Shown here: positions 46,120 to 58,799 of the stretch, one piece after another | Position numbering within the stretch: position 1 is the first letter of the stretch | How the letters are laid out: each line of letters opens with the position of its first letter | Origin: Euborellia annulipes | Taxonomy: Eukaryota > Arthropoda > Insecta > Dermaptera > Anisolabididae | Direction: 5' to 3' | Length of the DNA: 64,000 nt | Assembly: GCA_023213315.1 (NCBI GenBank) | Contig: JAKCPI010000367.1 | Coordinates: 62,001-126,000, forward strand | Made by a program: the position numbers and the translations under genes | The notes under the pieces: generated by a model | Databases searched by the model: none | What the model saw: the letters and a program-made list of their open reading frames with translations, nothing else | What the model was told of the DNA's origin: nothing

Positions 46120-46452
46120 AATATTCAATCCTAATTTTAGTGATTTTTCTGATTAAAATTCAAAAATCAGTTATTTTTTAGATGCTCTTTAAAATGTATA
46201 TTCCCATTTTGCCATTGAAATCTTCTGAAGACCACTTTACTCTTGTACTTCACAGGAAAGATAAGAGAAAATGGTTGCCACAAAATATAAATATTTTCTC
46301 ATACTTATAAATTTTACATCTTGAAATTCAAATGTACCGTACTGTCGGAAACTAAATATATGTCGACACAAAAAATCGAGGGGACAAGCACAGTGCACAA
46401 CTCTGGATAAGAGAAAGTTGTGTGCTGTGCGACCAGTCACAACAGATTTTTT
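46120..46452 (-). repeat. Rep1 5' half, inverted
   Basis: In minus sense: hairpin with AACTTTCTCTTATCC, then TGTCGACATATATTTAGTTT, CGACAGTACGGTACATTTGA and GAGAATATACATTTTAAAGA. It breaks before the GTACATCAGTAAAG block. The X-box has decayed to TTTGTGGCAACCAT. Confidence 0.8.
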
Positions 46453-49400
46453 TTTCTAATTAATATTAAGATTTATTCATTATACCCGCATAATATAAAT
46501 CGTTCAAAAATAAATAATTAAATTAATTTGTTTTTAAGTCAAATAGACGGAGGGCAATCGCCCCTTGTTTTCTACGTCTCTCCTGTAATTGACCGCAAGT
46601 GCGATAATAATTTAAAAATATTTTCCTTTTCTTTTTTAATATAATAGTCAATAGTCTCTGTGGTCGATTTTTTTCTCTCTTAACTCACTCGTTTTAAAAT
46701 TCGCTAGTATTTTTATAAGATCGTCAGAATCTCGATTGAAATAAAAAGGAATCCCAACTCGTCTTAACGAGTGATTCGTTCACGTGACGTGCGATCTAAA
46801 CAACCCAGTTTCGTTCATTTAAGTTGAATGACTTGCTTTCAGAATATAAAAAAGAAGTCGCCGGGCAAAATAAAAAAAAAAAGGCGACTTCATCAGAAGT
46901 TGAATATTAAGACAAATTGAACCCGTGAGGAGGATTCGGTGAGGTCCGGCCTTCAAAACCTAAAGAGGGAGGATCCCGGAAACTACTTCTCTCTCTCTCT
47001 CTCTCTCTCTCTCTACAGGTCCGCAATCAAATCGCCAAGCGACTTGCAGAAAAAAAGAAAAAATCGACACATTGTGCAATTGACGCTTTCTATTTCACAG
47101 AGAGATTAAATGCTCTTATGTGGAATCCATAATTATCTATCGATTGTTATCTACAAATAATTGCCAACTCTTGAACAATTTCTGACTTCAATAGTTAATA
47201 ATAAATTTATCTTCGGTAAACAGGAAGTGTTACTTAGCTAATTCCTAATTTAGCAAAAATAATCAATACCAGGTGTAGAAACATTGCGCAAAATAGTCTC
47301 ATCATCATCATTAAAACATCATTTAATTAGATGCAAATTATAAATCATATATAAAAAAAAAGAAATATCTCGGAAAGATATAAAGATAGAAATCAGCAAA
47401 TTTAAATATGAATAAAGTGCTAAAAATATTTAACCCTTTAATTAAGGTTAATTAAATTTTTACAATATGAAATGTCATTAGGGTTCGTTCTTGCGTTCTC
47501 CTAAGGGCATTAATGTAATAAAGCTTGGCTTTTTATTTATTAAACACAGATACAAAACTCTTCTTAATCCCAAAAATAAAGAGCCAAGTTTATAGATTAA
47601 AAAATAAAAACAAAAAAATCTCGTGTGTAAGTGAATACACTTGTAATTTCGGTTTATTAAATTAAGTTACGATGGTTAGAGAGCAGAACATCTTAATGTG
47701 CAAACTCAATTTGGAGAGAATTTTTTAGTAGAATGATGAGTGTTTTCTAATTACAAGTGAAAAAGGAAATTCATTGTAATTTTAGATAAGTGTTATAGTT
47801 ATATCTCTAAGCACCAGAAGCTTAAAAAAAAACAGTGCATGTTTTAGTTAATAAAAATTTTAAAGACGCATTTATTTATTTTTTTTAATAAAACCAACAA
47901 ATATTAAGAATAAAAGTGTTATGTAAAAAAATAATAAATAATATTTTTGTATAGGATTTTTATTATTAATAATAAAAATTTTATTATTTTCAATCTGTAA
48001 AGCTGTTAAATTTTTTATTGAAAAATTTTTGATAAGCTCAAAAATCATTAATAAAACAAAACAATTAATTATCAAAATACATTTTTGTGTAAATTATTTT
48101 AATTATTTTTTAAAACGACAATTATTTTTTGTCTGCTAAATCTTATCTTACTCCAATCTATTAAAATAAGACATTTTTTTGTCATAAACGTTAGCAAATT
48201 ATAATACAAAAAGCGTTATTAATTACAATAAATAACAATGTGTGTTAATAAGCAGCCGAAACGTTGTAATTTACTGTTATTGAGAGCAATAAATTACAAT
48301 TTATACTGGTAGCAGCCGAAACGGTAATTTATTATAATTAATAACACTTTTTATATTATTATTGGCTAAATAAACAGTGTTTTATGCCAAAAAATGTCTT
48401 TTATTTCTAATAACAATAATAGTCAAAGTCTAAATCAATTAATCAAAATTCCAATCTAATCAATTTTTGCCAAACGATACTCTATTCATGTCCAAAGACA
48501 TTGTAAGAAAAAAACATTTTAAAAATTAGAAATAAATAACCCTTAATAATAATAAATTGTTCCCGATTTGTTAGTGTAAGCTACTGGACACCTGTGAAGA
48601 ATGTTCTTGTAAGGATAATCGAGGTGATAGATAGAATCTCCCTTTCACTATGCCTGGATTCTGCATTCATTGAATGCTTACTATTATTAGCATTAACACC
48701 AGAGAACCTATCATTAATTAATATTAAAGGGAATCACTTGAATTTCAAATTACAAGTAGTAATTTAATAATTTAAGTCAGAAAATATATTCTAGTATTAT
48801 ATTTCTAGAACGTCGTTTAACAAAAAAAAAATCAAAACGATTGAATTCTTATTAAAACAAAAAAGAAAGACTCTTTCGTACAAGAAGATCTATTGACTTC
48901 TTTTCATTTTTTATGATTGCACTTTATAAGTTTCGATCTTCTTCAGTGAATATATTATTTATCATACCGCCGCCTTGCTGCATCATACGCGCAATAAAAT
49001 TTGAGAATATCGCAAAAAATATATGTATAAGAATATCTCGGATAGAGAAAGAGGTTGTGTGCTCAAAAAAAAAAAAAAAAAGAGATAGCAAGCAATAGCT
49101 ATCGTCGTTTCGAGAAGCCCTAAGTCATTTTCGAGGGACGGTTTTATAGACGACTCTGGAGATGGAGAGACAAATGTTAAAAAAGTGCCATATTTAATTG
49201 ACAAAAAGTTTGAATAAATAATAAATCAATTCAACAGTGAAGAGCTAATCGCAAAAGGGTGATAATTCATAGAATGGCAAATGACAAAATATTCAGATTC
49301 CTATCTGCCAAGTTGAGGGTTGAGTTTTAGAGAGACTGCGTACAAACTTTCTCTATCGATTAACAATAACAAACTCGGATGGGTTTGTTTGAATTGTAAC

Positions 49401-49859
49401 AAATTTCAGGGATAGGAACTCGACTTGCTAACTAGTGAATCTATATCTAGGTTTATTTTCTAGTATTTCAAGAAAATGTTAACTGTTAAGAAACAAATTA
49501 AATTCTAAATAATTCCTAACAAACGGCATTTATTAACAATAAATCTAGAATAAAGAATCTTGATTACTATTTATGGAATTATAATAAAGAATGTTAATTG
49601 TTTTTTGAAAGAATAAAAATAAAAAAAAACATTACACTAAAAAAAGAAAAATCATTATTTCAAAACATTCTCATTAATTGAAGTCAATGTTTAAAAAATA
49701 AAATAAATGTTTTTTGATTTTGATAATTATTACACTAAATTTTTTTATTAATGAAAGAATTTTATGAGAAATTAAAAACACTAGGTCATAAGTTAAAATG
49801 TTTATTAAAAATTAACAACACTTAATATACTTATTAAGTATTGATATAACTTTAAAAAT
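46453..49859. other. AT-rich sequence with a CT microsatellite
   Basis: Includes a (CT)n run at 46989-47014 beside a GC-richer patch (46915-47045). No exon is recognised. Nothing supports a gene at 47100-49860; a minus frame at 48983-49204 of 73 codons spans an A run. Confidence 0.4.
48200..48360. repeat. tandem and inverted repeat with AGCAGCCGAAACG
   Basis: AGCAGCCGAAACG occurs at 48254 and 48309. The outer flanks AAAAAGCGTTATTAATTACA (about 48210) and TATAATTAATAACACTTTTT (about 48335) are inverted. This resembles paired Penelope-like ends, but no coding region is associated. Confidence 0.4.
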
Positions 49860-49942
49860 AAAAAATCTCGATATCGAATTTTTGTCATGATCGCAATACT
49901 TTCTCTCTCTATATATTTCATATATAGGGTAAGAGAAAGAAA
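49857..49942 (+). repeat. Rep1 3' end
   Basis: AAAAATCTCGATATCGAATT, TTTGTCATGATCGCAATACT, TTCTCTCTCTATATATTTCA and the terminal TATAGGGTAAGAGAAAG. Confidence 0.85.
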
Positions 49943-50570
49943 AAATTACTTGAATATCTTGAGACAACTACCGAACCGAGGATTTCCCTTGGCCAGGAAT
50001 AATATTAATATTATGATTTTAGTTAAATTAACTCTATAACTTAATCCCACTGACCTCAGGGCTTTGCCTCTTACAATAGTATGTTAGAGTCTGCCATGGG
50101 GCGCTTGACCTCACCAACAAAAAAACATATAGGCTTGGTAAAGAAAAATTATAATTTTAATTATACAAAAATTTATCATTAAAGCTTAGCCGAAATTATT
50201 AATAAAATACAATAAACTATTTTATCCCCTTATTGAATGGGTCAGTGCCTCTCCGTTACATCTGTATCTCGGGCCCACCTCCAGAGAGGCGTTATAATTA
50301 AGCTTAATACGTATTAAGTGATAAATAAAAAAAACTTATGTTAAAAATGTTAATTTCAAATAAATCTTATGATCTAGTATTTTTTAATTTCTCATAAATA
50401 CTATATTCTACGGGTCAGAATAGAATGAATTTGAATTGAATTTTTTAAATCCAATAAATATTGTATATAGGTTATTGTGATTGGTTAGTTCGAATTTGTT
50501 TTGTTTACCGAAAGATAGGCAACCCAAATGACCATCACGTAACTAATTTTTAAAATCTTACGACAACGAA

Positions 50571-50616
50571 CTATTTCTCAACTATATTCTATATATAGAA
50601 TATAGTTGAGAAATAG
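50571..50616. repeat. perfect 46-bp palindrome
   Basis: CTATTTCTCAACTATATTCT followed by ATA is mirrored exactly with no spacer (23-base arms). It could extrude as a cruciform. No element is evident around it. Confidence 0.9.
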
Positions 50617-51631
50617 GAGCTGTAGAGAAATAAAGTAATTTTTTTTTAAGGGAAAAAAAAATTTCAAAAAGCAATCACCACAGTCAGCAAACATTTAAAT
50701 GAAATTATTATTTATCGGTAATCTACAGGATTACTCTTAAAAGTGAGATTATTTTATTATATAAATTGTTTCATTTCAAAGTATTCTACTTTTTATTTCC
50801 ACTCAAAGGTGTTTTTACTTTCTTTAAAAGTCTATATAATTTATGATTCTTTTGAAAAGCCTGGCTGGAGTATAAAATAAAGAATATTATATGCTTATAT
50901 TGTATTTTTACGTTTTTCTTCACTTTTTCAGGTATATTAAAGGTTACCAGTCAGCCTGCATACGAATGTTTTTTCCCAATCACCTTATTTATAATCGAAG
51001 AATAAATTTATTGGCCTTTGGAGGTGCAGTACGAAGAAAATGCCCTGGAATGACCTCTTTAGAAATTATTTTAAAGAAAGAGCATATCTAAGTTTTTTAT
51101 TCCTATATGATGGAAATGAATAATGCAACTTGAGTATTAACAAAAGTCGTACATATCTCGGACATTAAAATCGATCCATTCGCTCATTTTATTGCTCTAA
51201 CAGAAATTTCTTCAATTTTCCATTGCAAAATATACACAGAAAGCACATGCAGGTACAATCGTTTTATTATTAAACTGATCATGTAAAGGCTATTAGCAGC
51301 TATCTAGTTACTAAAATCTAGTAGAAAGTAGAATACGTAAATACAGGGTAGTTTTGTTAAAGGACGCCGGCTGCGGCAGCCATAAAATTTAAAACAGAGT
51401 GTAAACAGTTTAATAATTATTAAAAAAAAAATTAATAAAATGTTTTTAAGTTTATTACTTGAAATAATAAACTTGAAATGTTTGATTAATAATTTTAGAG
51501 AAAAAGATAAAAATTAAAAAAAAAAGTAAAAAAAGCATTTAAATAGAATTCTCCTTCGGCATCTGAGGCGAATAAGACCAGAAATTAATTGTGCTTCAAG
51601 TGTGCTTGTTTCTTGGAAATGAGAAAAATTT
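50617..51631. other. AT-rich intronic sequence
   Basis: A 66-codon plus frame at 50891-51091 ends in a less AT-rich part (FGGAVRRKCPGMTSLEIIL) but has no recognised family; the fragment CTTCGGCATCTGAGGCG at 51555 is an inverted SINE tail module. Confidence 0.35.
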
Positions 51632-51992
51632 AACTTTTTAGAGTGATTTCTCCGAAATGACTTCCAAATATTCGAAGAAAAAAATTTTTTTAGTGTTTTC
51701 TACGAAATATTCTGAAAAAACTTTTTAGAGTGTTTTCTTCGAAATATTCTGAGAAAACTTTTTAGAGTGTTTTCTTCAAAATATTCTAGGAAAACTTTTT
51801 AGAGTTTTTCTTCGAAATATTCTAAGAAAACTTTTTAGAGTGTTTTCTTCGAAATATTCTGTGAAAACTTTTTAGAGTGTTTTCTTCAAAATATTCTAGG
51901 AAAACTTTTTAGTGTTTTCTTCGAAATATTCTAAGAAAACTTTTTAGAGTGTTTTCTTCAAAATATTCTAAGAAAACTTTTTAGTGTTTCCA
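51632..51992. repeat. tandem repeat, about 37-bp unit, about 8 copies
   Basis: Units of GAAATATTCTGAGAAAACTT plus TTTAGAGTGTTTTCTTC repeat from 51632. The last six are nearly identical, with TCG/TCA and CTGAG/CTAGG/CTAAG variants. The unit is close to a palindromic GAA...TTC pattern. It is not coding. Confidence 0.85.
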
Positions 51993-52855
51993 AAAAACAA
52001 GTCACCTTCATAATCCTCATATATACAACTTGGCACGCCACCTTCTTTCGTTAATTTTTTGGAGCTCAGTACGAAGAAGCGAAACCTATTCCTCTGTGTG
52101 GTTAAAAATCAATTTAAATAATTAATGGAAAAATAAATGAAATTTTTTTTATTTATTCTAGATTGTTTTATATTTGTCGCCTGAGGCAATTTATTTAATA
52201 GTCAATATCCATAATTTATATAATTTTTTTCACACAAGAAATATTAACTCTTAGATCATCTGTTCCTTTTTCTACTCCAATATCTTCTCTGATCATTAAT
52301 TTTAAATTATAAACGAATAAATAAATATTTTTAATTGATAGAAAGTTTTTCTTTCTTTCTGTTTCTTTTTCCTTTTTTAATCTCACTTCTAACAAAAAAA
52401 TCTTGGATTTATTTTTTATCGGTATTTATAAAGTTATAAAAAAAAATCATTTGCACCGAGAAAAGAAATATAATGAGGAAATCTTTGTGAAATATGTTTT
52501 AATATGTAAAAAAAAAAAAAGATCTTATTATGAAGAAAGCTTTTTGAAATTCTACATCCGTTGAGTAGGTAAAAAAAAAAAGTTTCTTCCTAATTAGCAA
52601 AGGGAGAAAGGGAGATTTATTCAAATTAATTGATATGATTTTATTTTTTTATATAAAGAAACAAATATAAATATACTAGTAAATAAGACCTATAGATTAA
52701 AAACAAAGTTCAAAAGAAGATATGAATATGAGAGAGATTTGTTTCGTTAAATAAAAATATATTTGTTTTAATTTCAAAGGAAATCTAAATCCGCGTTTGG
52801 CTAATAAAAGTGATGCCTGAAGTTTCTCAATTGAAATCAATTACCACATATAGCG
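51993..52855. other. AT-rich intronic sequence
   Basis: No gene or repeat copy is recognised. Confidence 0.5.
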
Positions 52856-53120
52856 AAAGGGGGATTGAGTTTTGCACTTACAAATGTTGGCGATGCAAAT
52901 GGCCTTTTGGCTTATCAAAGGAGGAACGGTTAATGAAGCACTAGGAGGGGGAGAGGGGGTTGATTGCGACGCCCGAAGAATTTGCAGACAAAGCTTGGCG
53001 AATCTAGGTCATGTTTGCTGATAGGCAATAATTGCAACGGGAAGGCTAAGTGCCAAAAGCCCTTTTCTTAAGAAGTAGATGGGGAAGGAGGCAATTCGCC
53101 AAATTAGACAACTGCACTTC
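52856..53120 (-). other. GC-richer unique segment with splice-like signals
   Basis: On the minus strand a pyrimidine tract CCCCCTCTCCCCCTCCTAG is followed by 59 bases and then GTAAGT, a textbook exon layout. Two frames of the 59 bases are open (one reads ASLTVPPLISQKAICIANI). If spliced directly to the Eph exon the matching phase would create a TGA stop, so it cannot be the neighbouring Eph exon. It may be an exon of another transcript, a cryptic exon or conserved non-coding DNA. Confidence 0.3.
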
Positions 53121-54034
53121 TCTTGAAAACAACGCATACAACCTTGGAATTAAGATAATTATTATCATTACAAGTGATTAAAAATTCTTCTTTTTTTATA
53201 TCATAAAGAAAAAAAAAATTATTTTAAATTTGTCAATTTAAAAAAAGTCCACCCCGAGGTAATATAAATTTTAAAATATTTATTCGACACGCAATTAATA
53301 ATTTTTGTAATCCTAATCGACATGCATAATTTAAAATCGAGGGAATGGAAATATCATAAAATATGATTCATTTTTGATGATAGATTTTTTTTTTTTTAAT
53401 CTTCAATTTATTTATTTCATTATAAAATCTAATCAATTTTTAGTCAAGTAAGATTCTATTTTTGCTGGCTTAATACACTTCATTTCTCATAATTAAAGCC
53501 CAGATTTTTATGCAGTAAAAACACCTAAATATGCTATATAATATGCAATAAAAGTAAAATGCAATTAAAATTGCAGTTAAAATATGCAATTAGGTATATG
53601 ACAAAAAAATCAAGTTAATCCAATTAAAGATAAATCATGATTTCTACAGATGTTATTTTTGAAAAATTAAAATTTATTAAGAAATAAGAAAAAAACGCCC
53701 AGGTTATTTGAGATACAAATTTAGAAGCACTCCTATTTGTACCTTAAATTAAATATTAGAGATCGATCCACGAAATTGATCAAGGATAAATTTTAATGCA
53801 TTCGATGCAAGATAAACAGATTAAAATTTTCCTTTATATTTGCCAAAAATTTAACCTCTTTATTTATTTACTCTTAGAAAAATTTGTAGAGCTAATTTTG
53901 TTCGGGTATTCATGAGTTGTAAAAAAGACATAAATTTATTTAATGAACTATATAAGAAAATGCTTAAATAAAATAAATAAATAAATGCTAAAAAAAAAAG
54001 ATTAAGCTGTTTAATTTCAGAATATTGTTGATAA
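53121..54034. other. AT-rich intronic sequence
   Basis: No gene or repeat copy is recognised. Confidence 0.5.
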
Positions 54035-54172
54035 AATTTTTTTTTTTTTTTGAAACACACACTTTTTTGTCACACTCCCACTCACACACACAATCGTCAG
54101 ACTACCTGGGGTCCGTACGCGAGATACTTGGTATACAAGGCAGACACGCTACCAACTACATCAAGTCCGAGG
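54035..54172 (-). repeat. SINE-A with internal deletion
   Basis: T run, ACACACACTTTTTTGTCACA and CTCACACACACAATC (tail) join directly to GTCAGACTACCTGGGGTCCG and the head ending ACCAACTACATCAAGTCCGA. The central part (tail module and GCCTGGACC region) is deleted. Confidence 0.75.
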
Positions 54173-54399
54173 GATCACACACAGTTTATTACGTGATTAT
54201 CATGTCTGAGGGAAAAACTGAGAAACTGCGCAGTTCACCCAGGTTTTGTTTTGTGCAGGCCAGCGGCAGGTTTCTACTTTTGTACTGATAAACTGAACAG
54301 TTTCCTCAGTTTATCACTCAGTTTCTGCAGTTCTGCCTGAGTTACTGGAGCGTGTTGCCAACCAGTTTCAAAATAATGAATAAAAAAGCTATTTTTCTG

Positions 54400-54660
54400 G
54401 GTTTTATTGAAGCCTATCATAATTTGTCCAAATTGTAGGACGTTTTTTGAATTACATATTCAAATCGCGGGAAAAAAAGCGGCGGCATACAAAGTGTTGA
54501 TTGATAAATTGAAACCTGACGCGAATCGAGAGAAGAAGTAGCCTATTGTAAAAAAAATTAACAACCTTCGATCCTCTTTTAGAAAAGAATTAAAAAAAGG
54601 TAAATGATTTTAAAATATCGGGAGCGGGATTCGATACACATTACACAAAAAAACCGGGAG
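54400..54660 (+). pseudogene. MADF-domain protein relic
   Basis: MADF domains are Myb/SANT-like DNA-binding modules found in insect transcription factors and in the accessory protein of PIF/Harbinger transposons. Pieces appear in order: GFIEAYHNLSKL, then a TAG where Trp is expected, then D-V. In another frame KKAAAYKVLIDKLKPDANRE appears, and then KKINNLRSSFRKELKK. Further on, SGAGFDTHYTKK matches the SGSG..D..Y.PK segment after the domain. There are at least two in-frame TAG codons and two frame changes, so it is dead. No start, TIRs or partner transposase were found. Confidence 0.75.
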
Positions 54661-56264
54661 AACAAACTGAAAGCAAAACTGAAGCCCACTCACCTTCAGT
54701 TCAGATAACTGTACAGTGTTTTACTCATAGAGGTGTGTGTATGGGCCGCATAAATAATATCAGAAAATGTAGAGATATTATTTTGTAAATAGGTAAATGA
54801 TATTCATAGAAAAAAAGTTTGATTTAAAATCAGATATGACAGCTATTAAAGAATTTTGTAAGAAGCTATAAAAAATACCGATTAGAGAGATATTTTCCAA
54901 TAGTGAAAACAAGATGAAAGTGACGTGGAATAATTTGCAAATTATATCCTTTATTGATTGATAATCAATAACTATTAAAATGTTAAGAATTTTTTTTTTT
55001 TTTTTTTTAAGAAATTTATTACAAGAATCATTTGATATAAAGTCAATTTCTATAAAAGGAAATCTTTAAATCTGTTATCGGGAAGAAAAGAACTTAAAAC
55101 GCCTTTCATTTTTTAAAAGACCTATTTGAAATTATATACGCGTTAATAAATAAGAGATTAAAAAAAGATGATAATGGAGAAATTGAAAAAGAAAAATAAA
55201 TTTTTCCGATTGTGGTAGTAGTGTGACTCTGTTATTAAAATATCATTTTTCTTTAATGAACTAGATCCCCTAATGAAAGAGGGAAGGAAGCCTCTTAATT
55301 AAAGATAAAGATCGATTGAATTGAAAAACAGAATTACGATATTGATTCAATAAAAAATAAATATCCAAAAGGAAAAGAGGATTATACGGCCGCCTGGCAG
55401 GTCATTTTGGGAAAAAATTTCAGTTCATAAATCAATAAATATGTCCCAGGGGGAATTTTTCTTTTTTTTTTTTTTTGAACAGTTTTATTGTTTAAATATA
55501 TTTAAATTAACATTAAAATAAGATTTTATTTCCAAATGAAATGTGTAATTATCCTCCATAATTTGAATCAATTAAATGTGGTTATATTTATGTTTGACTA
55601 TTAATGTAGCTGAAATTTATTTTAATTAATTTAATTTAGTTTCATGTGGCTTGTAAAGTCATCTTTTTTTCGCTTAAAAGATGCTTTTAAAGTTTTATTT
55701 ATTTATATTTTTTAACTTATCTTCAAAATCTGAGAGGATTTTTTTTTTTTTACTCAACTCATAAAGATAATTTCGCTATATCCTCTTTAGATTTAAGACG
55801 AAAAAATGTGGCTTGGAACTTTTCAGTAATTATTAAATTTAAATTAAATTTACAATTTATGATTAAAAAAGGTGAAAGGAGAGAAAATAACTCGACTTCT
55901 CTTTTAAGGGGGCTTGATGTTTTTTTCTTTTTTTTTTTTTTAATAAAGTTCCAAGAGAGAAAAAAAATTAATTGATATAAATGTTTTATGTAAATATATA
56001 GTTAGAACTGAAAGATATAATTTTTTTTTCTAGCTGGCATTTTTCTAAATAATTAATAATAAATAAACGGGACGGAAACAAAAAAAATAATTAAATTTTA
56101 GAAATGCTATAGAAAATTTTTTCATTAAATGGTAAATAATAATGCAAATAAATAAAAAAAAAAATTGTCAATAGAACTATAGAACTCAATTCAGAATCAG
56201 AAATGCATTTTAATTAATTTTGTACCATAATATGAAAATATGAAATAAAAAACCTATTTTAAAT
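54661..56264. other. AT-rich intronic sequence
   Basis: No gene is recognised. T runs lie at 54990-55007, 55458-55474 and 55929-55940. Confidence 0.5.
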
Positions 56265-56570
56265 AAGTACATCAATAAAGTACTAGTACTCTTTGGCCGA
56301 TTTTGTTCAAAAGCTTCGTGTCACATCCCAGGGGGGTATCTAACTTAAAAATGAAATTTCAATCTCCTAGCTATTTTGGTTCTTGAGATATTTTGTTCAC
56401 AAACACACACACACACACACACACAGAGAGACAGATCATGTTGCGAAAACCAATTTTTCGTACTCAGGGGACCTCAAAACGTGTATATCCATCAAAATCT
56501 CGACATCCAATTTTTGATATGAAACCAATAGTTTCTATATATTAACATATATAGAGGTAAGAGAAAGTAA
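56265..56570 (+). repeat. Rep1 3' half
   Basis: AAGTACATCAATAAAGTACT, GCTTCGTGTCACATCCCAGG, an (AC)n tract at 56401-56424, GATCATGTTGCGAAAACCAA, CTCGACATCCAATTTTTGAT and the end ATAGAGGTAAGAGAAAGT. The hairpin and X-box half is missing. Confidence 0.85.
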
Positions 56571-56645
56571 TAATAAAAATATAACTAGGTAAACAAACGT
56601 TATTTTTATTCCAAGATGACTAATATGAATCCCGCAGGTTGAAGG

Positions 56646-56864
56646 TTAGTCACCAGGATTACTCTCAGACAGCTTGGGAATAGCATTATCAATTAAATAC
56701 TCGATAAATGAGTCACCTGGGGAATACATTCCGACATAACGTCTCGGAGGTGATCTGTCCTTGAAACTCCCGGAGAGCCTCTTAAAAAACTTCAGGAGGG
56801 AAGAGGATGATTTTGAAGAACGTGAAGAAGACTCAACGACTCGTACTTTAACATGCTCAGAGCA
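56646..56864 (-). CDS. possible coding exon ending in a stop, unknown protein
   Basis: The minus strand is open for 72 codons between an in-frame TAA (56865-56867) and a TAA at 56646-56648. The peptide has a Ser-rich stretch (VVESSSRSSKSSSSLLKF), a basic segment with KDRSPPRRYVGMYSPGD, and a C-terminus of FIEYLIDNAIPKLSESNPGD. Codon use and composition are protein-like and stand out from the AT-rich surroundings. There is no early ATG, but ACTAATAATGCTCTGAG upstream could serve as a branch point and acceptor. I recognise no family. Unspliced chance ORF, terminal exon or pseudogene are all possible. Confidence 0.35.
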   Translation of the reverse strand, partial: CSEHVKVRVVESSSRSSKSSSSLLKFFKRLSGSFKDRSPPRRYVGMYSPGDSFIEYLIDNAIPKLSESNPGD

Positions 56865-56867
56865 TTA

Positions 56868-58799
56868 TTAGTTTTATCTAGAAAATCATTAGCATTCTAA
56901 TGCATCTTGAAATCTCTTAAAAGTGGCTACTAAGATAAAACTTGCCATCACAAATAATATCTCTGAGAATATATACCACACTCGATTAAGTTCTTCATTC
57001 CTTTGTATCTTGACTTGTCTAATTAAATAAATAAATATATTACAACCTAAATTAAAACGAGAGGAGAAATTGTAATTTTATTTTAATCGAAAAGACCATA
57101 TGACGAATATTTGAAAAAAAAATTTTTTTGATTTAATTGATATCATTTTAAAATAACAAAATTTAACTTTTTAACATTCTAGGCATTAGTATAATAAAAT
57201 CCTAATATTTTATTCATATCAATTTATATAATATTTCAAAGGGAAATGTAAATTTTAATTAAACCTTTCGAGATATGTGTATAGGATTGGGTCAATGTCA
57301 ATAATAATAAATATGCAAAATAATTGATTAAATTTATAAATAATAAAATGGCTCTATAAATAGGAATTTAGTAAATAAAAAAAATCTACTAATAAAATGT
57401 AATATTGATTTAAAAAAGCGTCAATAAAATATAATTGATTAAACAAAGAGAATTTAAATGCAACTTTGCGAAAATTTAATTTACAATCAATAGATATAAT
57501 GAAAGGCGTTAATTATTTAGGACGAGTAGAGGAACGGGGGATTTTTTTTTTATTTGAATTTGTTGATTAGGCAATTGAAAATTACTAAGTGAATAAAATA
57601 AATATGAATTGAATGGGAATATCATATATTAAATAAGGAATTTATATTCTAAAAATGGGTACATAATCAAGAGTGAGTGAAAAAAGAGAGAGGGGAGGAT
57701 TTATTTATTGATATATACCGGTACATAATAAGAATTGAAATTAAAGAATAAACTTTCTCCATTGAGGTGAATTATCTCGAAATATGATCCGGCTTAAAGA
57801 CTTTCACAATTTACTAAACATCATTCAAAATAATTTTCAAGTCATAAATTTGAAATACATTTTCCAGGTGGCGGAACTTGAAAAAAAAAGTCATGACAAG
57901 ATTTATTTTTAAAGTTTTTTAATTGTTATATATTTAGAAAGAATTTCTGTATAATAAATACCCGCTGATTTTGGATTACTATCTAAGTAATTTATTTCTA
58001 AATATTTTGGCCGGAATAACGTCAGAACATACATACTCACAATCAGTACAAAATAGGGGCGTGTCCAGAAACAATTTTTTAAGAAATTTTATTTTAATTT
58101 TTTTGGAAAACGATTTTTACAAACAAAATGTTTGAAAATGAAAAAATTTTGATTAGATTAAAATAAAAAAATATATAGGGGCTTTAATTTTGTCATAAAA
58201 TCACCGAAAAAAAATTATATTTCCAAATTTGGTTCTGATAGGTATTAATTAATTAATTTGGTCTTTTAGGAAGTACCTGGAGACAAAGCGACACTTATTT
58301 TTTTTATTTGAGCAAGAGAGATCTCATAAGAAATGAAATTTGCCTTTGGACAAAGGAGCCCAATTTCTACTTAAATTTAATGCGAAAAACATTAAAATTC
58401 ATACGCACAAATTTGTATTGTTTTTTCGCTTAAAGAGCGAATTCTTCAGTTCTAGTCAACGAACAAACTTATACGACAGATAGCAAATCATTGATATAGT
58501 AAACAAGAACACCCTTAACTATCGAGTTAAAAAAACATCAATTTTTTCACATATAATTCGCTCTCTGAGGTGTAAGCGATTAAAATTAATATTAAAAAAA
58601 GACTTGTGTAATTTTATCTCTTTGTTAAAACTTTTGGGATAACTAACAACCATCTTAATCATAAGATTAGCTTATCTAGAACTGAAAAGACTCGATAGTT
58701 AGAAATTGTTTCAATCAAACGATTTCCATATGAAGAGCAATAATAATGGATTTTTTACATTTTACACCCACCTACCTACTCTACTAAATAAAGCTATCT
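56868..58799. other. AT-rich intronic sequence
   Basis: No gene or repeat copy is recognised. Confidence 0.5.

Noticed and set aside
52880..52960. Next upstream coding exon of the Eph gene
   Set aside because: Joining in the needed phase creates TGA at the junction, and the peptide does not resemble the Eph ligand-binding domain.
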